Assembly (NCBI RefSeq): GCF_008000895.1
Contig: NZ_CP042823.1
Span: 310,001-374,000 of the forward strand
Origin: Methylobacterium sp. WL1
GTDB lineage: Bacteria; Pseudomonadota; Alphaproteobacteria; Rhizobiales; Beijerinckiaceae
DNA: 64,000 nucleotides
Direction of reading: 5' to 3'
Part shown: piece after piece, positions 37,168-44,421 of the stretch
Layout: each line of letters begins with the position of its first letter
How positions within the stretch are numbered: position 1 is the stretch's first letter
Notes under the pieces: generated by a model
What the model was told of the DNA's origin: nothing
What the model saw: the letters and a program-made list of their open reading frames with translations, nothing else
Database searches by the model: none
Program-made: the position numbers and the translations under genes

Positions 37168-37767
37168 TCAATCTTCTTTCTTGGGTGGTGCGGTCTCGTC
37201 CCAGATCACGTAATCGGCCCAGACCTCGGGCGAGATGGAGCCGGGCGGGAGGTGGCATTCCTCCTCGGCGTGAATGATCTCCATCCAGGTGTCCGGCCTT
37301 AAACGGCGAAGGGTCTCACCTGGTTGCTCGACGTTCGGGTCGCCCACCAGCTGCGGGCGTGGGTGTGGCGCTTCGGGCTCTTTCGGGATCATCGCCTCCA
37401 TCGCGCGTAGAGCGGCGGCGTGGGGCGTGCCTTTGATCACCGGGCCCAGGTCACGGACGTGGTGCGGGCTCACGCAGCGGTCGTCGATGCAGCGGCCCAG
37501 GCGCGGCACGGCCGTGAGGGGCGCGTCGCAGGCTCGGGCGTAGACGACGCGGCAGGCGTTCGTCGGGTAGCCCAGCTCGGGCGCGTGGACCATTGGCGTC
37601 CCGCGTTCGTTTGAAAGCGATCCGCGGCCGTCCTTGACCCGCTTGCGGGCGGGGATGAAGGTGGCAGTCCAGATCCAGCAGTCGAGTGTTTCGTCCCCGT
37701 CGCATCGGATTTTATTCCGCAGCTTGGTTGGGAGATCGGTGAGGGATTTGAAGGGTGCTCGCGTCAT
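37168..37767 (-). CDS. HNH-like zinc-binding nuclease-type protein
   Basis: 199 residues from the ATG at 37767. The region DCWIWTATFIPARKRVKDGR (about 29-48) followed by ACRVVYARACDAPL and LGRCIDDRCVSPHHVRDLG matches the CWxW...H/N...CVNPxHL pattern of phage HNH proteins, though the first catalytic His of the usual HxC step is absent here. The C-terminal 70 residues are acidic and Pro-rich. The start codon abuts palindrome B4; no separate ribosome site is evident. Confidence 0.55.
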   Translation of the reverse strand: MTRAPFKSLTDLPTKLRNKIRCDGDETLDCWIWTATFIPARKRVKDGRGSLSNERGTPMVHAPELGYPTNACRVVYARACDAPLTAVPRLGRCIDDRCVSPHHVRDLGPVIKGTPHAAALRAMEAMIPKEPEAPHPRPQLVGDPNVEQPGETLRRLRPDTWMEIIHAEEECHLPPGSISPEVWADYVIWDETAPPKKED

Positions 37768-37781
37768 GTCCGTTTCGTACC
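37767..37781. promoter_or_regulatory. Palindrome B4, TGTCCG-TTT-CGTACC
   Basis: Touches the start codon of the HNH-like gene. Confidence 0.6.
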
Positions 37782-38073
37782 ATGGCACCTGAAAAAATCT
37801 AGTGGGTACAAACGCCCACTCACTCCCTTAAATAACTCATTAATCCTAGCTGATTAACGACTTCCATGGTGTCTTACTGAACACTTTTTCCCCACTATAA
37901 ACCCTAAAGGGAAAAAGAGAGTAAATAGAATAACTTAGAGGGAAATCAGGCGTTCGATTTCCCACCTAGTGGGACAACGTGCGGCCGAGCGTGCGATTTT
38001 CGCTGCAGCGCACCAATTGATGGCGTCGATGCGGACCCGCTCCGACATTGTCCCACTAGACGGTCGGAAACGT
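37782..38073. other. AT-rich intergenic block with inverted CTAGTGGGACAA repeats
   Basis: About 290 bases with no supported gene, the AT-rich stretch being 37795-37945. Short palindromes GTGGG-N8-CCCAC (37802-37819) and CCCAC-CTA-GTGGG (37961-37973) occur, and CTAGTGGGACAA (37966-37977) is repeated in inverse orientation at 38048-38059. It may be a promoter cluster or replication-type iteron region. Confidence 0.4.
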
Positions 38074-38169
38074 TCAACCGAGGCCCGGAATGCCCGGTAA
38101 AATCGCCTCGTTGAGGCAGATCCAAGCGGTCAGGATCACCGTGCCGATTAGGAATAAACCCGTATCCAT
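38074..38169 (-). CDS. 31-residue membrane protein
   Basis: MDTGLFLIGTVILTAWICLN then EAILPGIPGLG: one hydrophobic helix in 31 residues. The ATG at 38169 has GGAG eight bases upstream, immediately after palindrome A5. Small single-span phage proteins can be holin-like or inhibitory; no evidence decides. Confidence 0.5.
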   Translation of the reverse strand: MDTGLFLIGTVILTAWICLNEAILPGIPGLG

Positions 38170-38179
38170 TGTCCATACT

Positions 38180-38194
38180 CCATATCCGATATGG
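38180..38194. promoter_or_regulatory. Palindrome A5, CCATAT-CCG-ATATGG
   Basis: Perfect arms; its edge supplies the start of the GGAG site of the 31-residue gene. Confidence 0.8.
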
Positions 38195-38268
38195 TGCGGT
38201 CCGCACCGGCTGCGTTCGATGGTTTGAGCCCGCGGCTGGTGGGCCGGTGGCGAAGTGGGCGCGCCAGT

Positions 38269-38643
38269 TCATCGCGGGAGCGTCCCGCGCCGAACCTTCT
38301 CGCGGCCGCGCTGCACGTCCTGCGGCCAGCGGCGCTTGGGCTCGACGAAGCGTTCGCCCGACTTGGTCTCGGCGTGCATGCCGCCCACCGGCTCAGCGAG
38401 CGCGTCGGCGAGCTGGCGTGCGCGGCAGTCCTGGGCGCGCTGTTGGTGGGCGACCCGGCGCCATAGCCGATATGCCTCGTGCTCGGCGCGCGAGACCGTG
38501 GCCTCGCATTCGAGCCGGCGGCCGATGTCGAGCATGCGTGCGCGCAGCGCGTTGAGGCCTGCGGGCGGCGCGAGCTGGTAGCGGACGGGCGAGCGCTCGG
38601 TCCGCATGAGCCCGAGCGCGAACTCTGGGTTAGCGTGTGCCAT
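38269..38643 (-). CDS. Hypothetical helical protein
   Basis: 124 residues from the ATG at 38643 behind GGGG. Mostly helix with many Arg (ALRARMLDIGRRLECEATVS, EHEAYRLWRRVAHQQRAQD). An in-frame ATG inside palindrome A6 (38676) would add 11 residues. Unrecognised. Confidence 0.5.
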   Translation of the reverse strand: MAHANPEFALGLMRTERSPVRYQLAPPAGLNALRARMLDIGRRLECEATVSRAEHEAYRLWRRVAHQQRAQDCRARQLADALAEPVGGMHAETKSGERFVEPKRRWPQDVQRGREKVRRGTLPR

Positions 38644-38659
38644 GTGTTTACCCCGTGAT

Positions 38660-38671
38660 TTCCATGTGGAA
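38660..38671. promoter_or_regulatory. Palindrome C1, TTCCA-TG-TGGAA
   Basis: Between the 38643 start and A6; the same 5-2-5 design recurs at the parA region. Confidence 0.5.
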
Positions 38672-38672
38672 G

Positions 38673-38687
38673 CCATATCGAATATGG
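38673..38687. promoter_or_regulatory. Palindrome A6, CCATAT-CGA-ATATGG
   Basis: Perfect arms; its ATG is in frame with the 38269-38643 gene. Confidence 0.8.
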
Positions 38688-38817
38688 CCGGCGTGCGTGC
38701 GTTGGTGGGACACCACGCGCGAGACGCGCATGCGGCCGCACACCGGCTGCGTGCCAGTGCGCGGGCGAATGGGCGCGAGGGTGGGGTGGGCCCCCCGTAG
38801 GGGGCCCGGTGTGGGGC

Positions 38818-39558
38818 TTAGGCCGCCTTGTTGAAGTGCCGGGCCAGGGCCGACCGGGCATCGACGACCACGTCGTCGGCCAGGACCGGGGCCAGCGTCG
38901 GCGCCGTCTCAGCGGCCAGCGCCTCAAGGCGGGCCAGATCGGCGAGCTTCCGGTTGACCGCGTCCAGGATCATCATGAGATCCGCGCCGGTGTGGACACC
39001 GGCCAGAGCGGTCAGCACGTCGGCCGTGGGATCGGCCGTCACCGGGGCCATATCCGATATGGCGGCGCTGTCCGTGGCGTTGGCCGCGAAGAAGAGAGCG
39101 GCGGCGCCGCTGTTCTTCGCCATGGCCTTGGCCTTGGCAGCCTCAGCCTTGGCAGCCTTGGCAGCCGCCTTGTCGAGCGGCTCGAAGGCGCCCGCCGTGG
39201 CCCAAGCCCGGATATCCGAACCGGAAGTGATGTTCAGTTCTTCGAACATCTCCCGGACCCGGTCGACCGCCTCTTCCGTGGCCATATCCAATATGGCGGC
39301 GACTTCGTCCGCAGCGTGGGTGTGGAACATCCCGGCCGCCGTCTCCACGCCCTTAACGTAGCTCTGCCAGGTGTTTTCGGCGATCACGCCAGTCTGCGCA
39401 GCGCGCACGGCCAGGTGTTTGCGGATGACCTTGGTATCCGTGCCCGAGTTCATCATGAACAGGAGCGTGAAACCGCTGTAGGCGTGGAGCTTCATGCTCT
39501 CAGCGCCCACGAGGGCGGCGAACGCGACATCGGCGACGGTGGCGTTGTTGAGGGCCAT
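38818..39558 (-). CDS. Hypothetical phage protein with two internal palindromes
   Basis: 246 residues from the ATG at 39558, with AGGA upstream. N-terminal half is compact and helical (SGTDTKVIRKHLAVRAAQTG, ENTWQSYVKGVETAAGMFHT, EAVDRVREMFEELNI); an Ala/Lys helix follows (AAAKAAKAEAAKAKAMAK); the C-terminal part is helical (GADLMMILDAVNRKLADLAR). Two CCATAT-N3-ATATGG sites are read as ILDM and ISDM in frame. It resembles small phage accessory proteins, but I cannot name it. Confidence 0.6.
   Translation of the reverse strand: MALNNATVADVAFAALVGAESMKLHAYSGFTLLFMMNSGTDTKVIRKHLAVRAAQTGVIAENTWQSYVKGVETAAGMFHTHAADEVAAILDMATEEAVDRVREMFEELNITSGSDIRAWATAGAFEPLDKAAAKAAKAEAAKAKAMAKNSGAAALFFAANATDSAAISDMAPVTADPTADVLTALAGVHTGADLMMILDAVNRKLADLARLEALAAETAPTLAPVLADDVVVDARSALARHFNKAA
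39048..39062. promoter_or_regulatory. Palindrome A7, CCATAT-CCG-ATATGG (inside coding)
   Basis: Inside the 38818-39558 gene, in frame; could also serve an internal start. Confidence 0.7.
39282..39296. promoter_or_regulatory. Palindrome A8, CCATAT-CCA-ATATGG (inside coding)
   Basis: Second internal copy in the 38818-39558 gene. Confidence 0.7.
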
Positions 39559-39581
39559 GGTCTGAGATCCTGTTAGGCTGG

Positions 39582-39596
39582 CCATATTGGATATGG
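39582..39596. promoter_or_regulatory. Palindrome A9, CCATAT-TGG-ATATGG
   Basis: 24 bases upstream of the 39558 start; its ATG is in frame and would add nine residues. Confidence 0.8.
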
Positions 39597-39692
39597 CGGG
39601 GGGTGGGCCGGTGTGACCCACGAGACACACCTGTGGTGTGTCTGGTGCGCAACACCGTGGGGTGTGGCCCGTGGGCCACACCGGGTGACAGC

Positions 39693-39812
39693 CTAGGCGT
39701 AGGCCTTGGCGATCAGGACGCGGCGACGGCGCTGGTGGAGGTAGAGCAGGACGGCGGCGCAGCGATCAAGATCAAGCTGGTCGAGCACGTCCGAGGCGAA
39801 GAAGTCTCGCAT
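39693..39812 (-). CDS. 39-residue basic protein
   Basis: ATG at 39812 with AGAGGA five bases upstream. Helical: MRDFFASDVLDQLDLDRCAA, then LLYLHQRRRRVLIAKA. Strongly basic second half. First gene of the left-arm minus-strand series. Confidence 0.55.
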   Translation of the reverse strand: MRDFFASDVLDQLDLDRCAAVLLYLHQRRRRVLIAKAYA

Positions 39813-39837
39813 GGTATCCTCTGAGGGCTGGCCCGGG

Positions 39838-39852
39838 CCATATCCGATATGG
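39838..39852. promoter_or_regulatory. Palindrome A10, CCATAT-CCG-ATATGG
   Basis: Upstream of the 39-residue gene; the rightmost copy of family A. Confidence 0.8.
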
Positions 39853-39859
39853 CGGGGGC

Positions 39860-40107
39860 GGGGCTGGAGTAGAGCTAAGTCCCTCTATCCATGTATCCAC
39901 TCTACCATGGAAAATATTCCACGCAAGAGGAAAGTGTAGGAATATATAGGCTAATTGCAATAGTGACATAGTTATCACTGTCAAGTTCTAAGTAGAGCCG
40001 TCCCCCTTTTTCTGTGGAATATCTTGGCCTCGGTGTATCACTATGGTCGATGTGCTTTTCCGGAAATTTTCAATATTTGACTGCTAGCACTCGAATACTT
40101 GAAGCGT
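39860..40107. other. AT-rich intergenic region
   Basis: About 250 bases without a gene. GTGACATAGTTATCAC near 39962 is an imperfect palindrome. Likely a promoter region for the leftward genes. Confidence 0.35.
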
Positions 40108-40149
40108 CAAGGCCCGCCCACCGGCTGCTACACCCGGGGGCGGGCCTTG
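40108..40149. terminator. Hairpin after the methyltransferase pair
   Basis: Perfect 11-base arms (40108-40118 and 40139-40149) with a 20-base loop, 22 bases after the minus-strand stop at 40172. No T-run. Confidence 0.6.
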
Positions 40150-40171
40150 GTTCAGCACCAGGCTCAGCACC

Positions 40172-41047
40172 CTACGGCCGACCCAGCAGCCGGTCGAGCA
40201 GTGTGCGCCCAGCGCGGCCAGGCATCCCCTCCAGGTCCGCCATCAGCATTGGGGGAGGGGAACCTGCCTCGATCGGCTCCCCGTCCTTCTGCGCCACCAG
40301 CATGTTGCCGCAAGCCAGCTCCGACTGCGCCACCTCGGGGAGGGCGGCCAGCAGATGCGTCCACTCCTCCCCGTGCGGATCCAGCGAGATCAGATCGCGC
40401 ACCCGCATCTTGCCGACCCGACGCCGTTCCGCCTCCGGCAGCCGGACCAGCAGCACCTGGAGGATCCAGCGCACGGTGTAGGCAGCGCTCTGGTGGGCGC
40501 CCGTGAAAGCCTGCTGGACCTGGAAGCCCTGATCCGCGAAGATCGACTTCAGGCCCTCGCGGGTGGCGTTGAAATAGTGCGAGGGGTAGCCGTGAACCGG
40601 CTGCAAAAACGGCCAGTCGATCATCACGTAGCCGCCCGGCTTGAGCATCCGGTACATCTCCCGGACCACCACCCACGGCCTGGGGACGTGCTCCAGTACC
40701 GCGAAGCACCCCACACCCATCAAAGACTGGTCCTTGATCGGGTAAAAGCAGTCTGGTTCAACGATCAAATCAGCCGAATTTGATGGATAAACCTCCAAAT
40801 ACAAGCAGTTTTCATAGGTTTTCGACCTTAAACCGCACCCAAGATCAAGGAATAGCTCGTCTGGATGCGATTTAATCAGATTATCGAACATTTCGACGTT
40901 ATGATTGGCGCTTTCACTCTGATACTGGCTCAGATCGAAGTGCCGGTCCCCGGCGATGATCGGGAACTGCCCGCTCGGGTGGTTGTCCAGCGGCTCGGCC
41001 AAGATGTGCCGGAAGCGTTCGTATTTGGCGCGCGGATCGTGTTCCAT
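40172..41047 (-). CDS. SAM-dependent methyltransferase
   Basis: 291 residues. Class I methyltransferase core: motif I LFLDLGCGLRSKTYE (about 67-81), acidic strand-2 end LYLEVYPS, a motif-IV-like VGCFAVLEHVPRPW and LKPGGYVMIDWPFLQPVHGY. This is the Methyltransf_11 pattern common in polysaccharide loci. It ends RTLLDRLLGRP, similar to the tail of its neighbour. It starts four bases after the upstream methyltransferase. Confidence 0.8.
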   Translation of the reverse strand: MEHDPRAKYERFRHILAEPLDNHPSGQFPIIAGDRHFDLSQYQSESANHNVEMFDNLIKSHPDELFLDLGCGLRSKTYENCLYLEVYPSNSADLIVEPDCFYPIKDQSLMGVGCFAVLEHVPRPWVVVREMYRMLKPGGYVMIDWPFLQPVHGYPSHYFNATREGLKSIFADQGFQVQQAFTGAHQSAAYTVRWILQVLLVRLPEAERRRVGKMRVRDLISLDPHGEEWTHLLAALPEVAQSELACGNMLVAQKDGEPIEAGSPPPMLMADLEGMPGRAGRTLLDRLLGRP

Positions 41048-41051
41048 GACC

Positions 41052-41987
41052 TCACCTCCGACCTAGCCGACCCAAAAGACCCCGGCTGCGAGGCGGCTCG
41101 GGCACGAGAGCCGGCGGCTCGGGCTCGGGCTCGGGTGTCGGCACGGGAGCAGGGCGAGTGGGATCGACGAGCTTCGAGGCGTCGAAGTTGTGGGGCCGCC
41201 GGACCGCGATGATCGAGGGGCGCGTGGCCATCTCCGATCCGCCTTCGGCGTCATGATGCTCGGCGTGAGCCGTCGTGAAGAACACGTCGAAGCCGAGGTT
41301 GTCGAAGAGCTTCACGTAGAGGCCCCGAGACAGGTGCCACCAGACGTAGTTGATCTCCGGCCGGTCGAGGCGGGTGATCGGGTGGAGCAGCATGTCGTCG
41401 AGCGGCACCACGTCGGTGAACGGGATCAGCACCGCTTCCTTCGCCAGGCGCGCCCAGGCACCGATCGCGTAGACCGGGTCCGAGAGGTGCTCGACGATCG
41501 CGCCGGCCATGACCACGTCGAAGGACTGCGCCTCCCACTCGTACAGCTCGGGCATCGGCGCGTAGACGCACTGGGCCCGGGATCCGAACTTGTGCCAGGC
41601 GTGCCACCAGGACGCTTTGATGGGCCGTAGGTTTTGTACCTCCCAGACCTCTCGATGGTGGACCACGTCCTGGTACGATAGCGACGACGCGAACGGGACG
41701 TGCCGAAACTCATGGGTCGAGGCGGCATCCAACCCCGTCACGATGGCGCCGGCCTTCTCTGCGTTGAAGGCCAGATAGCCCGAGGCCGTCCCGACGTCGA
41801 GTACAGTCTTGCCTTTGAGGTCGTAGCCACCAATGTACTTGCTGAAATCGTCGATCGTCCAGCTGCCCTTCACCACAGATCCATCTGGAAACCGCATCGA
41901 GTGATACCAGTAGGGCTTCGGGTCCGCAGAGTTTGACCACGGAGCCTCGTACCGAGGCGAGCGATTACTCGAAGTGTCGTTGGCCAT
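41052..41987 (-). CDS. SAM-dependent methyltransferase
   Basis: 311 residues. Motif I is KTVLDVGTASGYLAFNAEKA (about 56-75) with VTGLDAAS ending strand 2 and AGAIVEHLSDP as motif IV; the fold resembles DUF1698/CmoB-type enzymes. The C terminus is a Pro/Glu linker (PTPEPEPEPPALVPEP) ending GLLGRLGRR. With its partner it may methylate a glycan or small molecule as element cargo. Confidence 0.8.
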   Translation of the reverse strand: MANDTSSNRSPRYEAPWSNSADPKPYWYHSMRFPDGSVVKGSWTIDDFSKYIGGYDLKGKTVLDVGTASGYLAFNAEKAGAIVTGLDAASTHEFRHVPFASSLSYQDVVHHREVWEVQNLRPIKASWWHAWHKFGSRAQCVYAPMPELYEWEAQSFDVVMAGAIVEHLSDPVYAIGAWARLAKEAVLIPFTDVVPLDDMLLHPITRLDRPEINYVWWHLSRGLYVKLFDNLGFDVFFTTAHAEHHDAEGGSEMATRPSIIAVRRPHNFDASKLVDPTRPAPVPTPEPEPEPPALVPEPPRSRGLLGRLGRR

Positions 41988-42127
41988 GCAGGAACATCCC
42001 TCTCCAGTACCTGGGCGGGTCCAAGGCGCGAGTTCTTATCGGCTCCCGCGACGAGCGTCGCTGAAGTTTTCTTCGCTACCCCGGGTTGATCTGTTCCAGA
42101 AAAAGTGAACGGGCCCTTACAGATTGC

Positions 42128-42142
42128 GGTACGAAATGATCC
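42128..42142. promoter_or_regulatory. Palindrome B5, GGTACG-AAA-TGATCC
   Basis: 16 bases before the start of the 42159 gene; only one arm fits well. Confidence 0.45.
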
Positions 42143-42158
42143 GAGCTACGCCTTTCCG

Positions 42159-42521
42159 ATGCGCAGCCTCATCGTCGCCATCGTACTGTCCACCACCGTC
42201 GCAAGAGCGGATCCGCTCACGCCAGGCGACAAGGCCGTGATCCTGGACTGGGCCCGGCAGACACTGGCCGATCCCTACTCGCTGCGATCCACCGGCATCA
42301 GCGCACCGCTCGCATCGCCTAACGGGCGGCCCATGGTCTGCATCGAGTACAACGCCCGCAGCGTGACCGGCGGTTACGCCGGCATCGACCGCATGAGCTT
42401 CGTCTGGACTGCGATGGGACTGCGGCCTGGCACACGGGGCCTGGGCGGCGTCACCAACCTGACCTGCTACCAGCCCGGGGTGACCATGAGGCCATTCCCC
42501 GAGCTGTTGCGCATCCAGTAG
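42159..42521 (+). CDS. Secreted hypothetical protein
   Basis: 120 residues from the ATG at 42159, which gives a signal peptide (MRSLIVAIVLSTTVARADP, cleavage near ARA). Mature part: VILDWARQTLADPYSLRSTG, then MVCIEYNARSVTGGYAGIDR and two Cys. Relatives are common small periplasmic proteins of rhizobia and methylobacteria, function unknown. Confidence 0.65.
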   Translation: MRSLIVAIVLSTTVARADPLTPGDKAVILDWARQTLADPYSLRSTGISAPLASPNGRPMVCIEYNARSVTGGYAGIDRMSFVWTAMGLRPGTRGLGGVTNLTCYQPGVTMRPFPELLRIQ

Positions 42522-42544
42522 ATAGCCTTTTCAGAGGAGACCCT

Positions 42545-42913
42545 ATGATCGCAGAAGCCGCCAACACCCTCACTGTCCTCAAGGGAACGCTGGACGAACT
42601 TATGGCGCGTCGGACGGACCCGGACACGGCATATCGTCGGTTGCGCAATTTCCACCGGGTCAATGGCCTCGATTGGACCCACCGTCTGAACCAGGCCGCG
42701 AATGACTTCATGACGGAGGCGACCGCCTTCACGGCCGGCGGTGACGCGATCAACTTCGCTCTCATGACCGATGAGGACCGTCAGGAATATTACGAAGACG
42801 CGATCAAGGCTCTGCGCGCCTATCGTGATGAGTTGCGCAACGCCAAGATCACCGAGGCCCACCGGCAGATGAGCACGGCAGACGAAACGCAGGTCGCCGA
42901 GCCAAACTTCTAG
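42545..42913 (+). CDS. Hypothetical helical protein
   Basis: 122 residues; ATG behind GAGGAGA. Predicted all helix (TAYRRLRNFHRVNGLDWTHR, then EYYEDAIKALRAYRDELR). Same operon as the secreted gene before it, 23 bases apart. Confidence 0.6.
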   Translation: MIAEAANTLTVLKGTLDELMARRTDPDTAYRRLRNFHRVNGLDWTHRLNQAANDFMTEATAFTAGGDAINFALMTDEDRQEYYEDAIKALRAYRDELRNAKITEAHRQMSTADETQVAEPNF

Positions 42914-42923
42914 ATCGTCCGCT

Positions 42924-42963
42924 CTGGCTCTCCACCAGCTTCGGCACATAGGCCGAGAGCCAG
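42924..42963. terminator. Hairpin after the 42545-42913 gene
   Basis: CTGGCTCTC (42924-42932) pairs with GAGAGCCAG (42955-42963). No T-run. The rest of the gap to 43177 shows no gene. Confidence 0.5.
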
Positions 42964-43176
42964 GTTCGCCGATCCTGCTTGGCTTTTACCGCAACCAGTG
43001 CAGGCGTCAGCATCTACCCGGGCCCAGTTAGTTGGGTCCGGGTTGGTCCAAATTTGCCACTCCGCCCCTATCGAGCGGGACTGCTTTCGACCCTTTGCAG
43101 AAGGTGGGAGCGTCCGCTTCCGCGCGCTTAATGGAACAGAGCTGTGCGATCCTGGCGGGGATGATGCGGATCGCGC

Positions 43177-43437
43177 TCAGTCCCAGTCCTCAAGCTCGAC
43201 GACCGTATCGCTGAACGGCACCGTGAGCACGAGCTGGCCCGCCGCGTCCACGATCTCGAACGAGCAATCCATCCAATCCTGGATGAAGGTGTGACGCTCC
43301 CGCGCGATCATCGCCCGCGCTTGCGCCAGAACATCTACACGCGCGGCGTTCAGGTCGGCGTACACCGCGCCTTCCGGATCTACGGCCAGGCCTGTGGGTC
43401 CAGGACGATGCCGAATATTGATGAAAAATAGCGGCAT
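43177..43437 (-). CDS. DUF6894 family protein
   Basis: 86 residues. LFFINIRHRPGP, then AVDPEGAVYADLNAARVDVL and IVDAAGQLVLTVPFSD fit the DUF6894 pattern, very common in Methylobacterium and rhizobia. Start ATG shares one base with the stop of the Crp gene upstream, so the two are co-translated. Confidence 0.75.
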   Translation of the reverse strand: MPLFFINIRHRPGPTGLAVDPEGAVYADLNAARVDVLAQARAMIARERHTFIQDWMDCSFEIVDAAGQLVLTVPFSDTVVELEDWD

Positions 43438-44150
43438 CAAGCACCCTCGATCAGGCGGGTGAACTCGGCCTCGGGCAGGCCGTAGGCGTTGTCGGCCACT
43501 TTCTCCAGGGTCTCGCGATCCAGGATCGTAATGCGCCCGCGCCGGGCTCGGATCAGCCGGTTACCCTCCAGAGCCTGGATGGCCAGGGTCGTGCTGGAGC
43601 GGTGCACGCCGAGCATCATCGACAGAAACTCGTGGGTGATCTGAAGATCATCGCCGTCAAGTCGGTCGTGGCACATCAGCAGCCAGCGGGCGAGGCGTAC
43701 GTCGATGCTCTGGCTCGCATTCGCGAAGGCGGTTTGCGCCGTCTGGACGAATTGCACCTGGATCGAGCGCAGGAGCAGCTTGCGTAGGCTCGCGCTCTGA
43801 TCAACGGCCACGCACAGGGCTTCCGTGGTGATGCTTAGTATCTCGCCCGCGCTCTGAATGAAGTGATCGTGTGGTGTGCAGTCGTCGCCGAGCAGGATGG
43901 GCAAAGCGCCGACCAGACCCTCACGTCCGATGATGCCGAGCTCGACCCTCTTGTCCGAGCCATGCGTGGTGATCGAGCAGAAGCCGACCTCGGGAAAGAA
44001 CAGCTGCTTGATCGGGGTGTTGGGTGCGATCAACTGCTGGCGCAATTCAGTCACCACTGGCTGCAAGTGCGGCTGCAACAAAGCAAAGTCGTCGGGCGAA
44101 AGCTTCTTTAGAAGAAGATTGCGAACACTCGGTTGTTGGTGCGGAGACAT
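43437..44150 (-). CDS. Crp/Fnr-family transcriptional regulator
   Basis: 237 residues. cNMP-binding-like N domain (FFPEVGFCSITTHGSDKRVE, LGIIGREGLVGALPILLG) and a C-terminal winged HTH (ITHEFLSMMLGVHRSSTTLA, about 170-189). This ACMC-type pattern is typical of the large Crp families of methylobacteria. Divergent from the receiver-Crp gene, with a long palindrome between. Confidence 0.85.
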   Translation of the reverse strand: MSPHQQPSVRNLLLKKLSPDDFALLQPHLQPVVTELRQQLIAPNTPIKQLFFPEVGFCSITTHGSDKRVELGIIGREGLVGALPILLGDDCTPHDHFIQSAGEILSITTEALCVAVDQSASLRKLLLRSIQVQFVQTAQTAFANASQSIDVRLARWLLMCHDRLDGDDLQITHEFLSMMLGVHRSSTTLAIQALEGNRLIRARRGRITILDRETLEKVADNAYGLPEAEFTRLIEGA

Positions 44151-44279
44151 AGCTCTGCTCCCTGCTGGGGCGAGAGCACGCTCTGTCTCCTAAGCGCCTG
44201 CGCCCGGATCAACCGGCAGGCGATGACCATCATAGGCGGGTTCTGCTAGCCGCGGCAATGCGACATACAAGTCGGTGAG

Positions 44280-44307
44280 GTATCTAACAATTCGGATTGT
44301 CGGATAC
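44280..44307. promoter_or_regulatory. 28-base palindrome between two divergent Crp genes
   Basis: GTATC-N2-ACAAT-N4-ATTGT-N2-GATAC, all listed arms perfect. Likely operator for one or both flanking regulators. Confidence 0.55.
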
Positions 44308-44421
44308 ATCACCAAGGATCAGCGGCATCTATCTTGGCCCTTTCATCCATGTGTATCACTTGGATCAGTGAGCTCTGCGCCCCCCTGAATAGGTGGACAC
44401 CTCAAATGGCCGGAGCATCGC

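Noticed and set aside
41671..41685. GGTACG-ATA-GCGACG as a further family B site
   Set aside because: Only one arm fits and it lies in the middle of a methyltransferase gene.
43055..43075. Possible second copy of the tRNA-Pro 3' end (GCCACTCCG)
   Set aside because: Nine bases only, no context of an attachment site.
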